This document shows, in pieces, positions 22,965-33,828 of a stretch of DNA of 54,622 bases. The translations under genes were made by a program, and so were the position numbers. The stretch is from Acanthaster planci (lineage: Eukaryota; Echinodermata; Asteroidea; Valvatida; Acanthasteridae): positions 339,253 to 393,874 of the forward strand of contig NW_019091481.1 in NCBI RefSeq assembly GCF_001949145.1, given 5' to 3'. Under the pieces are notes generated by a model. The model was not told where the DNA came from. It saw only the letters and a list, made by a program, of their open reading frames with translations, and did no database searches. The stretch's first letter is position 1. Every line of letters starts with the position of its first letter.

Positions 22965-24074
22965 ATGATTGTCCGTCCAAATAGATTAATAGAAATCGCC
23001 GACATGGAGATACCTCCTAATCACACGCTTTACAACACCTCCGATGACAGCACTCCTACTATTGTCATCATTGATTTCTTAATCAAGCTTATAGGAATTA
23101 TTGGCAACAGCAGCGTAATCCTCATCATCATTGGCTTCAGAGATATGCGAAATATCCCCAATCTGCAGATTATGAGCATGGCCATTGGTGATTTAGTGTA
23201 CCTCGTCATTCAGGTTCCTAATTCGATTGCTTTCAACTTTGTCAAAGTGTGGACTTTTGGCGAAGCCTACTGCAGGATTTTCCTTGCTTCAACTTCCATC
23301 TCGCAAGGAATTTCTGTACTGACTTTGGCCGCATTGAGTGCCGATCGATACTATGCCATCGCTCGACCAATGGCACGACGTAAGATTAACGTAACGCAAT
23401 ACACACTGATAACTGTCGTCGTGATTTGGTCGGTGTCCGTCTTAGCTGCAATCCCTGCCTTTGTGGAAGCTATATATCATCCATTTTGTCAAATACCTCG
23501 TTACACCGTCATTTACAAAGTGTTTATCATCTTACAGGCTGTGTGCCTCTATGTCCTGCCTCTAACACTGATTGCTTTGTTCTATGCGCTTACAGCTCAC
23601 ACCTTGTGTCGCGGAGGGGAACGAATCGGTCACAAAGTTCGTGACGGTAACGGAAGGCGCGACCCTCATTTCAAAGCTCGCCGTCGTTTAGCCATTATCA
23701 TTTTAGTTGCTGTGGTTTGCTTTGCTGTGTGTTGGCTACCTCACCATGTCTACACACTTTGGAGTGAATTTGAAGTGCACATGGAAGTCTTCATTACACC
23801 ATTTATGCTGGGCTTCATGGACATGACGTATCTGATGGTTTCTTTGTCATCTTGTCTCAATCCGCTGATTTTATACGTCATGAGCTCCAATTATCGACGG
23901 CATTTCAAGAGAATGTTTCTGAGCTGGTGTAGATGTTGTCGAGATAAAAACCAGCCACTCGGTCACACCTGGACATTGCTAACAGCCTTCAAGACAGCGG
24001 TCCCCAACTCACGGAGAAGTAGCATGGAATTTCAAATGAAGCAGAGCTCCTCTACACTTGTCTCACATAGCTAA
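22965..24074 (+). CDS. Bombesin/endothelin-type neuropeptide GPCR, single exon
   Basis: A 369-residue class A (rhodopsin-like) G-protein-coupled receptor, expected in the plasma membrane and activated by an extracellular peptide. Visible features: two N-glycosylation sequons (N19, N24); TM1 about 33-57 with GN48; TM2 about 67-88 with D76; C103 and C175 for the TM3-ECL2 disulfide; ALSADRY at 123-129; TM4 about 147-168 with W155; TM5 about 183-207 with P199; a basic third loop; TM6 about 241-263 with CWLP at 256-259; TM7 ending NPLILY at 299-304; palmitoylation-type cysteines C322, C324 and C325. ALSADRY and the NPxxLY form (leucine at position 7.53, tyrosine one later) are hallmarks of bombesin and endothelin receptors; CWLPHHVY in TM6 favours the bombesin side. 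The whole 7TM is in one exon, unlike vertebrate bombesin receptors, which are split. The ATG at 23004 (M14, GACATGG) has a better initiation context than the first ATG. The ligand and exact orthology are unknown. Confidence 0.93.
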   Translation: MIVRPNRLIEIADMEIPPNHTLYNTSDDSTPTIVIIDFLIKLIGIIGNSSVILIIIGFRDMRNIPNLQIMSMAIGDLVYLVIQVPNSIAFNFVKVWTFGEAYCRIFLASTSISQGISVLTLAALSADRYYAIARPMARRKINVTQYTLITVVVIWSVSVLAAIPAFVEAIYHPFCQIPRYTVIYKVFIILQAVCLYVLPLTLIALFYALTAHTLCRGGERIGHKVRDGNGRRDPHFKARRRLAIIILVAVVCFAVCWLPHHVYTLWSEFEVHMEVFITPFMLGFMDMTYLMVSLSSCLNPLILYVMSSNYRRHFKRMFLSWCRCCRDKNQPLGHTWTLLTAFKTAVPNSRRSSMEFQMKQSSSTLVSHS

Positions 24075-24821
24075 ACTCACATCAACCCTTAAACTTGACT
24101 TGGGAGACAATTCATTACAAAGTCATTAAAGTGAGCGATAACCTAGCCACTCCGTTTGTTGTGTTCGCATTAGTGGCACTAGAGGTAGAACATTGGATGA
24201 CAGTTTTGGTCTCAAAGGTTGTGACTGTCTACATTAAGAATCCTTCGCAGACGACGTGGAATGCTGAGCTCAGAATGGCAGATTTGCCGTTCAGTTCCGC
24301 TAATTCGGTTTTTCAACATAAAGTTGCTGTGTTGAAATTTAATGGCAGAGCTAACCTTTATGGAAGAGTTATTTATTGCTCTCTGTTTTGTTCTTATCTA
24401 TTCTTTTACTCATCTTACTTCAATCACATACACGATTATAATTTCTTTTTCCATTCTATTGTTAAACCAAACGAGAACAAATGGTCGCATAAATTGCTTT
24501 ATTTAGTTGTGTAAAAAGGTGACGAGCGGTAACGATGTTAGCAGAGATGACGTCATAGGTACGTCTGCCAAGACAGGCTCACACATCATTGGCGATACAC
24601 TGCTGGGTTCGAGTAGCTTCAGCCTCGTCCCCACAGTCTCGTTATATGGTACACAAAGGCAGCATCCCTGGTCAGGGTTGCCCTGCAAAAGCTATTCGAA
24701 TGTACCGAGTAGGCCTATGAACATGCATATACATTAACAAAGAGAGAGGAAGCTTCATCGTTTCATGAATCAATTTCTGACATTATTTTTGTTCACTTTC
24801 TCAGCGAGACTTCATATTAAA
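24075..24821 (+). other. Probable 3' UTR of the receptor gene
   Basis: This follows the receptor stop directly. No AATAAA was seen in it; ATTAAA variants occur at 24125-24130 and 24816-24821, either of which could direct cleavage. A perfect CRE palindrome TGACGTCA is at 24548-24555. The 139-codon open frame at 24095-24514 has no recognisable domain and is taken as chance. Confidence 0.3.
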
Positions 24822-27800
24822 GACGACTTTGCATCTTTAATCAACAGAAAATTGTTTTGTCTAGTTGACTGCCACATTAATTTACATTATCCTCATTAGA
24901 ACGAGTGAAATTGGTGCTAATGTTTTTCAGAAAAGGTAGCCACTGAATTTCGTTAAAGTTTCAATTTATTTTAAAAGACTTTTTATTAAGGGTTTTATTG
25001 TGTATTTTACTTTGAATAATCCGTTTCCATCTTGACTATTCGTTAGAATAACTCAAATAATATTTAAAGTGAAGCAGTTTTTATTTGAAAAAAGAGCCAA
25101 ATGACATAAACTGCAAAAGTGTATACGTGTACATGTATGGTAATATTCTTTAGAAGCAGTATTACACAAGAGTATAGTGGCAGTATTGGTATCATTATCA
25201 TAGTAATACTAGTGCACCTAATCTAGAAATACTTTCACCAATTAACTATCTGTCCAGACAGTACTGTAGTTATCAATCCAGTTTAATATAGGATATAAAT
25301 TACTTCTGTTGTCAATCAACTATTTGTCGTAATTTGAATGTTATCTTTATGCACTTGTCACATCACAAAACTTTAAGAAAGATGTTTTGGCAAAGACCGG
25401 TATCCTATTTATAAGCTATCGCTCCTCGTGCTATCTGTGTACTCAATGATGCAGATATGAACCTTCCCACATTTCCAGATTTTGTAGGATCTGTAGGAAA
25501 ATTGTAAAAATCGATCGTTGCTCAGTAGTAAAGGTTTATTAGCTGTTTTGAAAGTACTGTCAAAACAGCGCTTATTTCCTTATTATTTGTTTTTTAAAAG
25601 CAATCTTTCAGAAGTCATGCCTTGATTTAAACGTATCAAGGAGAGATGAGTAAGATCACATGGTGTCCTTCGAACTGTTTTCTTGATTTGATTTATAATA
25701 ATGATGGGCTATAGAGACCCAAAACCTGTGCGCAAGTTATGTGGTGCGTATATTCAGCAAGTTTTTCGTGTTTGCATTTCCTTATAATAATTTATGTGTA
25801 TACAATAAGTGGTGTGTCAACAGCGTGATGTGAAAGACTCAACATTGAAACACCTGTAAACCTCGCCGTCGCGACAGAATTGTGTTTACTGTGTACGAAG
25901 TAGAATTGTAATTTCACCAAAATGTGGTTTGGGCAATAATACATGTCCTACAAAAAGTTGGATGATTATGCTAGATATCTGCCCACCATTACGAAGCGAC
26001 ACGCTAGAGTGTTGCCAATTAAATGCGTCGTCTCAGAAAATGCTGGACTGTTGTCTTTCAACCCATTCGCTGTAATTAAGCTAATTTCATGATTAAAGTG
26101 TCTATATCATAATTTGTACATATGAAAAGATAATACTTTCTTGTAAATAACACTTAAAGGTAGCATAAAAGTGCCTATTATTTCCCCTTACTACTCGATT
26201 TATTAGTCTTTCCTGGGTCCTAATGATTATTGGAGTCATAATCCTAATCCTTTTATAGATATATGTCACACTCATTGTACCCTCAGATCACGCCTCTCCC
26301 GACCTCACCTAAGGATGTTGTTGAATAGTTTCATTCCAAACAACTCTCATGCTGCCGTATATGAGAAACGAGTTCCTATGATGTCACTTTATAGAATTCC
26401 GAGTTAATTTAATGGATCAGTTCGGGCGCATGATCAGTATACGCATTCACAGCCCATTTTAAGCCCTTACTGATATAGTCTATCAGTGAAAGCCTCATGA
26501 CACGTCTTAACCCCCCCCCCTTTCTAAACCAAGGCCGAATTTTTGTATGATATACTTCGCAGATTGCTGTAAATTTAACAGCTCTTAATAGAAAATACTT
26601 TAGTACTACCTTCAACCTGTAATATTTCATTTACTTTTAGGCTACATTGAATCCGTTTTCTTTTATTTTAGCACACGGCGGTGGCTTTGTACTTATCTTA
26701 TATTAATATACTCTTTTCCTATGTATACAGGTGTGTATTCTCTGTTAGACATTGCATTGTACATAAAGAAAGGCTGTTAGCGTAGTAACATTTACACATT
26801 ATCAATCAATTAATTGTATTTTAGAAAAGGGACTAGTATGAGCCTTAAACCATTTTCTTAATTTGGTTTCACAGGTTCTGCAATAGAAACTTCGTCATGT
26901 CGCACCTAACCTTTTCAAACGACACCCCCAACACTCAGCGAAGTTCAGCCAGGATGTTTCGTAACTGATAACAAACTGAACCCGTTGGGCAAAATATTTT
27001 TGTTTCATGTTATTATCTAGGACGCTTATTCGCTTTGCCTGATAACCTTTCGCCGTCTCTCGCTTTTTAAGTTGCTTTCTGATGAAGAAATAAGATCCCT
27101 GGCTATTACCAGCGGAAGCGATCCGGATGAGGTATCGGAACGAAGATGCTTTATCGCGCAATCTGTTAATGATACCCCAGGAGTACACAGTTAGTCCAGA
27201 ACCCTGCTCTAGATTCATACCAACTTCTGTTTTATTTAAATAATAAAATTCTTCTGTTTTTGACAATAATTTCACATCATCAGTTGAAAACAATCGGGTA
27301 ATGCTAGTTCCAGCTAGGAAGAAGAAAAAATGGGTTCTGCTTAGAGAATTTCGTTGACAGTTTCTGTCAAAGAGCTCTTGAATATAAGCGTAAGATGGAG
27401 GCTGGTAAGTTTTACCCTACTTTGCTAGTGCCATTGGACAGTGCCTTGTGAATTCCACAAAATACACATAAAGAGATGTCTCTATGGTTAAATCTTGTAC
27501 CATTGCGTATACTTCTTACAGGCACTTCTATATAACATCGAAGTAACATCTGAATTGTAGAGGATATCAACAAGAATTGCATTTCACAAATTCATAATCC
27601 TTTTGTTTTCTCCATGCATGGAACCATTTCCAAATCCATTAAACTAATGTTGTCATAACCAAGTAATGTCACGCAGAAAGAAAACATGTACATTAGATTT
27701 AGAGCCAGTCAAATTAAGGAAAGATTGCGTGGAATTTACATGAAAAAACGTCTCTTTCCAGGACCACAAGCGAAAACGAAACTGTGAAAATTCCTGTCTT

Positions 27801-29399
27801 TGTGTTCCTATGTGCTAACAAATCGAATGTACTTTTGTCCGATGATTGCAACCGTGTTTGCTGACGGACTGTGACATTTAGGCACGAACCGCGCAGTTGC
27901 AATGGTGTTATAGTTTGAAATGAATAATTCAAATCGATACCTATGACATATAACAAAATTAGATTACTGTTTTGCGGGGATATAATAAATTCCATGTTAA
28001 TGCTGTCTATTACACCTTGCCTTCAATGCACTTGCCCAGCCTACTCATATCTAAAACACGTTACTTGCAGAGTACCGTAAAATTTTGATTAGGTTAACAT
28101 CTTACGTGTTAAAGTAGGTTGAAAAATAAAATAAAATCAAAGATGTGCGATGTGTGGCTTGGAATCTCTTTTTTTCCCCAAAGAAGTTGGATCCGAAATC
28201 AAATGTTCGTGGGTGTTAAAAAAATTCGAGGGGGCTAAACCTGAGAATGTCTTTATTTAGCCTTTATGGGCTCTCTGAGTGTGAGCCTATAGAGTTGAAT
28301 ACAATTTGCAGAGGCCAGGAGAATAACACCACCACCCCCCCGCAAAATCGTCTGTCATTCTTTTAAAGCAAAAAATCGGTACCAGTGTCTCTTAGGGGTT
28401 CGAATTCAAGAAGTTTGTTCAACAAAAATGCTTGCAAACACCGTTATCAGAAAAAAAAATCATCTATTGGAGGAAAACAATCCCTATTGCGATATCTCCA
28501 TAAATTCTGACGAGAGGAGACAGCTGTCTTACGTTGCTACCCACCCCCTGGCTAGGCTGAAGTTACTGATTTGTTTCATCTTCCAGTTACACTGAAGATG
28601 AAACTCGAAGCAGTACTATCCCTGGCAAGTCACACGGTGATAGATTTTAAAATGTCAGGGTGGATTACACAGTTGACGATCTAAAAAAGGGAGGTAGAGT
28701 GACCTGTACCAGTGAAAAGGAAACCCCCATGACACAAACACGCTATCCAGTAATACTGCCATGACTTGTGTTAAGAACCAAGCGTGACACCTTTGCGCCG
28801 ATACGTTGCCCTACTTTCATAGATCAACGTTTAGAACTTCGGTTTCTGTATTTATGGGCTAGTGAGAAAAAATAACTAACGCCTAACAAAGGCAGACTCG
28901 GAAGATATACAGACTGTGATGGGAATGCAGGATCCAATGTCTAACATTGGAGGTTGTCATCGTTTACTTCCCAAGAATTACATCTTTACTTGGGGAGAAT
29001 GATTCGACTGAGTAGCTGTTAAAGGTGTTTTTTTATAAAAATGAGGCAGACAAAGGGGGCTAACATCAAGTGGAACATCCAAAATCATCCTCCGGCCTTT
29101 GCCAGTAATAGTTATATATATATATATAGTTTTGGTAAAATGTGGTATAGATGGGGCTTGGAGGGACTGGGGAAAGCGTATGAATCTTTAATCGTAATAT
29201 TTCACCGTATCCATTACCGGACGCTCACCAGTTTGCCCCGGAATCCTCTCGAAGCGCCAAATTTCATGGATCACTGGCTTCATTGGTAAAGAGCCGTTTG
29301 ACACAGTGGCGGGGCTCCAATGCCTCCGTCAACCAAATACAGTCGAGATGGTTTCAGTTCGGGAATTAAAGTCTTGAAATGGATATGGATATACATTGG
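24822..29399. other. Gene-free stretch with minor simple repeats
   Basis: No supportable gene. The longest open frame is 132 codons on the minus strand (26895-27293). It is rich in charged residues, unrecognised, and locally a little more GC-rich than its surroundings, so an old transposon or exon cannot be excluded. A (TA)n microsatellite lies at about 29112-29128, and a C10-12 run near 26510-26521. Confidence 0.35.
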
Positions 29400-29619
29400 C
29401 AATTTGGTAGCTTATGGTTATACACAGGCAGTTTGGTGGCTTATGGTTATACACTGGCAGTTTGGTGGCTTATGGTTATACACTGGCAGTTTGGTGGCTT
29501 ATGGTTATACACTGGCAGTTTGGTGGCTTATGGTTATACACTGGCAGTTTGGTGGCTTATGGTTATACACTGGCAGTTTGGTGGCTTATGGTTATACACT
29601 GGCAGTTTGGTGGCTTATG
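29400..29619. repeat. 29-bp minisatellite, about 7.6 copies
   Basis: Head-to-tail 29-bp units starting CAGTTTGGTGGCTTATGG and ending TTATACACTGG. Unit 1 (29400-29428) carries three substitutions, units 2-7 are essentially identical, and unit 8 is truncated after 17 bases. About 20 bases before 29400 are a decayed extra unit. Since 29 is not a multiple of three and the unit has no stop in any + frame, all three + frames are open across the array. The resulting 78-117-codon frames are an artefact and not evidence of a protein. Confidence 0.97.
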
Positions 29620-29704
29620 TTTGGGCGGGTACACACTGCAAAAGCCCTAGGCAAGTTTATTTCCCAACATTGAATACCATGTGAATCGCTTCACTGTTAG
29701 GCAT

Positions 29705-30095
29705 GGGCGTTAACCCGGGTGGAGGGGGTTTATATATCCCCTCCCCCCTTTGAGGGCGGGGGATGGGCTATTGGATCATCTCCCCCCCCCCCAAAAAAAC
29801 CATACACTTTTTGTGATGATCAAAAAGTTAAAGCAGATAATGAAGAATTCCCAAGGACTGAAATGTTTGCAATACCACTAAAAAGGGAAAGCAAGTTTTA
29901 TAAACCATAAATATACCATTCTGATGTAACATTCTGCATGAATTTGATAAAAATTACAGATGTAAATTTTATAATGAACATCGCCTCTATATAGTGTATA
30001 ATGGTGTCCTCCCGTGCTTTTCAAATTTCCATGGCTGAGCAAGTCATCCCCACCTTTCCCCACCCCACCACCAATTTCCAACACAGATTGACGCC
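29705..30095 (+). mobile_element. MITE-like repeat family 1, copy B
   Basis: A 391-bp unit beginning GGGCGTTAACCCGGG and ending GACGCC, aligned end to end with copy A (390 bp). Shared blocks include the C-rich tract, TTAAAGCAGATAATGA, CCACTAAAAAGGGAAAG, AAATTACAGATGTA, ACATCGCCTCTATATAGTGT, TTTCCATGGC and AAGTCAT. The terminal inverted repeat is decayed (GGCGTTAA against GGCGTCAA). Same orientation as the other copies; no coding capacity. Confidence 0.75.
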
Positions 30096-33000
30096 ACTGC
30101 TGTTGGGCAAAGAGAACACAACACCGAGCAAAGAAATAAATGTACAAATAACACTTTCTACAACCGTTGGGTATAAAATGAGACAAGTTTGTCTATATAT
30201 CACAAGAGAATCAACGCAGCTGGGTAATCTGTGTGACCAATAGTTAGGCGATTCGCCTGGTGGCCCAGTTTGGCAACAAATTGCCCATGCACCTTTTTTA
30301 CATTGTATAGTTCCCGTAAAATGACCGTGGACTTCCTCGGCAGTCTGAATGAAGTAGAACCTCATTTTGTAGTTCTATTTAATGTAGTTCATCTTATTAT
30401 ATAACTGATTGCGAGGTTTATCGTGGGATTATTTCTAAGAAAAATGTTAGATGTACTCTGCTTCTCTGCAGGAGCATTTTTCCAGACACTCTGCATGGGT
30501 TGGAATGGTACAGACAGCGAAAGTAATTAGCCTAGCGTGTCCTCGTATCAGCTTGAGGTATGCATGGCTCCTACCAGGATGCACTCACACTTACTTGCTT
30601 CTCAGTTTCCACCTGTGTGTGATGTTTCATTTCGCATGTCGCTAATTTTGAATTTGGGTTGTGGTAGCAGCTGCGGTTTTACTGGTGTTATGATTACTGA
30701 AAATGCTTTAATGGCATCCATGTCCAACAGAGGGATCCCCGCTAAGATATTTCATTTTGGCTTTCATTTTACACATATTACTGGATTTCTGAAAATACAA
30801 GAGAGGTGTTCGCAAAGCAAGTTGATTTGGTGACCGATTTCATGCAGTTTATCAGCGCAAAGAAGATTTCCTGATAGCAGAGAAAATTGTATTTAGCAGC
30901 CAACAGCCTAATATCAAGCTAAGCTCATATGATATCACTTTTTGCTTGTCCTCAACTGGTTTGCCTTAACTTAAACTGGGTTTGAATTAACATTCTCTGC
31001 ACAGTATTTGCCTCAGTGGGAATGTCCCAGCAATACAGACTCGTGCTTAAAGTATTGAGACTTCATGGCTTAAATGATAAAAAAGAATTTACGCGGCAAT
31101 GGAAAGCCACAAATGGAGGCAAGACGACTCAGGGAGGGAAAATCAATGAAGAATGCGGTTCATCAGAATACGTGGAGACATGGTAATGATGTTGATGATA
31201 ACGAAGCAGCAGTCCATGCTTAGGAGTCTGTGATACATAGATTTAGTCCCCAGGGTATATGGAAATTTTCCCCTGAAGAATTCAGTCAAAATGAGTTGCA
31301 GTAAACGAAAAGCACAAAAATAGTTTCCCCACAGCCTCCATTTAACGAACTTAATCTTGTATGCAGTATAAATAGTTATGAATTCGATGCATGTAATTGC
31401 AATTATTTCATGAGGTGTCAGGTGGAATATTCAAATCGTCGCCTCCTATTATGGAACATTCAACCTGTCATCTCAGGAAAATGTTCTTTCCAATGCACAA
31501 ATGTGAGACATCCATTTACTGTGTTATTCAGAGTCTGAACAAATCTTCGACAGGTGTTTGTTCTTGCCTTTTTCCCTTGCCCAGTGTTGTCGTCGCAGTC
31601 GCTGTCGTTGTTTGTCGTTGCTTGCGATTCGATTGTTGTCGTTGTTGCTGTTTTTGTCGTTAATTTTTTCATAAGCAACCTCAGCATCGTACAAAATTCC
31701 AGACATTTTTTTCTTCTATACAGATTTATTAGGAATAGTATTTTTCGTTTATCGTTATCGTCCATTTTGTGTTAAAAGGCCGCGTGATACTGTCATAAAA
31801 AGGACGATTGTGCACCCAAGAAGAACATTCCAACTAAAAACCGGCACCTGGGATTAAAATGTTGTTTTTAAAGTGCAGCTTGCGCCATGCGTTGAGACTA
31901 ACAATGCATGTCACGTAACAAAGAAGCCACCAGTCAAATGACAGTAATTTATTCAGCTTTTTGTGGTAATTTGCTTTGGTTAGTCATTTTCTTCTGATTT
32001 AATCGCTTTGTTTCTCTCTTAGAGGCTATAGCTCCATGTTGATTCTAAAACTACAATATGTATAGTTAAAACAAGTTTTGCTTTAAAATTAGAATTGCTG
32101 CAGTGCAAGGTATTAAAAGTGTCCATTGGGATGTCAACATCGTTTATAGTGACAGCAGCAAACATTCGGACAGCACTGCCTTGTATGATTTTGTCAATTA
32201 AGCCTATTTCAAAAGAAGATCTCAATAGAAAATGTGAGACGCTTTATCGTTATCTAAATGATACGTATTGGCTACACTATAAAACCAACATTAGATACAA
32301 AATAATTAAGCAGTGTATACGGCTAGTATGGAATAATTTACGGACATTTTTAGTAACAAAATGACAGAATGAGGGACAGAATGTCTAATGCCTTTAACAA
32401 AGTGAAGTGTCTTTGGAGGGAAATACCATTAAATATCATTAACGCAATTCATTTGCAGTTGACGACCAATAATGAAGGCAATGTCTGCTACTGTGTCTAC
32501 ATGGCTATTCTGGGATAAAATTGTGTCAAATTGCTTTAACAGAAATCGCTGGCGATGGTTTAGTTGTCGGTCTCACTATCTGGCGGGGTTTTCTGAAAGT
32601 TCCCCATGGCCCTATTTATTCACCATTAGGCGGCTGTTGGGAGCCAGTTGACATGGAAAAATACAATCACGTCATCAATACAATGATGTTGGAAAGCTTT
32701 GACAATGACGAAACAAGAAATTAATCAAGTATAGTCAAACAAACCCGTACTCGTATACAGTTTTGTAGCTTCTTGTTCTAAGACAAACTAAGCCTATTCA
32801 AAGTTTTGTAAACAATTGTTTTTCAAAACAAATACGTGAATTTGACACTGACAACAGTGACGACAAACGTAACTTTGACAATGAACACAGTCTGATAACG
32901 TCAAAGCAACGACCACAACCAGTTAAGATAATAGTGGTATCCAAATAAACTACGCCTCGTTATTAGAAATAGAAAATTAAAATGAACTCCTATTATTGAC

Positions 33001-33540
33001 AAATTCTGAAAAAAATCAAAATAAGCATATTAGTGATTATTCAAGTGAATGTTTTTGTTACATTTCACCCGCACATTTTCTCAAATATTGCTGAATTGTG
33101 CCAAGAATGCGAGACCAAACTATACGAGTACACATCACTGAGTTGTCATTTCATTTAACCTTTGGGGACCTCGAGGAGTTGTTACAGTTCCAATCATCGA
33201 GCTCAATAGAAAGTCCCCCCAAGTATTTGGATCTTTTGCAGGGGTATAAAGTACTGATTGGAAAAAAACAACACGAACTTCCTTATCGACGACTGATTCT
33301 TTGGCTAAAGGAAAGCAATTACTATAGTTAGCGATTGCAAAAATAGTCATAATTTCACGGAACGTGATCGTAATATTCTGCATGACTAGTTTCCGAGGGG
33401 GGCAAGACGTCTGCCGCCAATGAACTGGATGACAAGTAAAAGGCAGACTGGCGCGATTTTCATGGGTGACTTACTTAATTAATCTATTTGACTGCTATTG
33501 TAAAATCCTTTTTTGCAAGCCAGCTTAATCGATCGGTACC
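30096..33540. other. Gene-free stretch with a GTC/GTT-rich patch
   Basis: No gene supported. At about 31585-31665 there is an imperfect trinucleotide-rich patch (GTCGTTGTTGCT style) that keeps overlapping frames open on both strands; these are composition artefacts. Confidence 0.4.
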
Positions 33541-33828
33541 TCGTTCACCCGATCCAACTACCCACCGCTACTTATAAGCAAGGCATGTGCAGCTAAATAG
33601 CCATGCTCTAACTGTGATGCTAATATATTATCGTATGATGCAATACAGTGGCACACTTATAAGTGAGGCTAGTAAGCGTCAAAAAAATTGGAAGCAGAAA
33701 GCTCGAACAAGCCTCACTTATGCCTTCTATATTGCATCATACCATAATATATATTATCACCACAGTTAGAGCATGGCCATTTAGCCTCACTTATAAGTAG
33801 TGGTGGGTGGTCGAATCGGGTGATTCGT
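33541..33828. mobile_element. 288-bp foldback element
   Basis: Left arm 33541-33670 and right arm 33709-33828 are inverted copies around a spacer of about 38 bp. The best block, 33592-33616 against 33761-33785, matches at 24 of 25 bases and includes the exact CCATGCTCTAACTGTG. The outer ends pair as TCACCCGAT with ATCGGGTGA. A CACTTATAAGTGAGGC-like motif recurs four times, near the outer ends and flanking the spacer. No open frame of note and no clear target-site duplication. It is best read as a non-autonomous foldback transposon; transcription across it would give a long hairpin. Confidence 0.85.

Noticed and set aside
24095-24514. 139-codon frame just after the receptor
   Set aside because: No domain or family likeness; lies in the probable 3' UTR, with hydrophobic F/Y runs typical of AT-rich chance frames.
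26895-27293. 132-codon minus-strand frame, locally GC-richer
   Set aside because: Could not be tied to any family; kept only as a note within the intergenic entry.
28380-28420. GGTTCGAATTC resembling a tRNA T-loop
   Set aside because: No acceptor stem, anticodon arm or D-arm could be matched around it.
29320-29684. Three overlapping + strand frames of 78-117 codons rich in W, Y and G
   Set aside because: All are read through the 29-bp minisatellite, which is open in every + frame; this is a tandem-repeat artefact.
31460-31765. Overlapping frames on both strands over a GTC/GTT-rich patch
   Set aside because: Trinucleotide-rich composition keeps frames open on both strands; not a gene.
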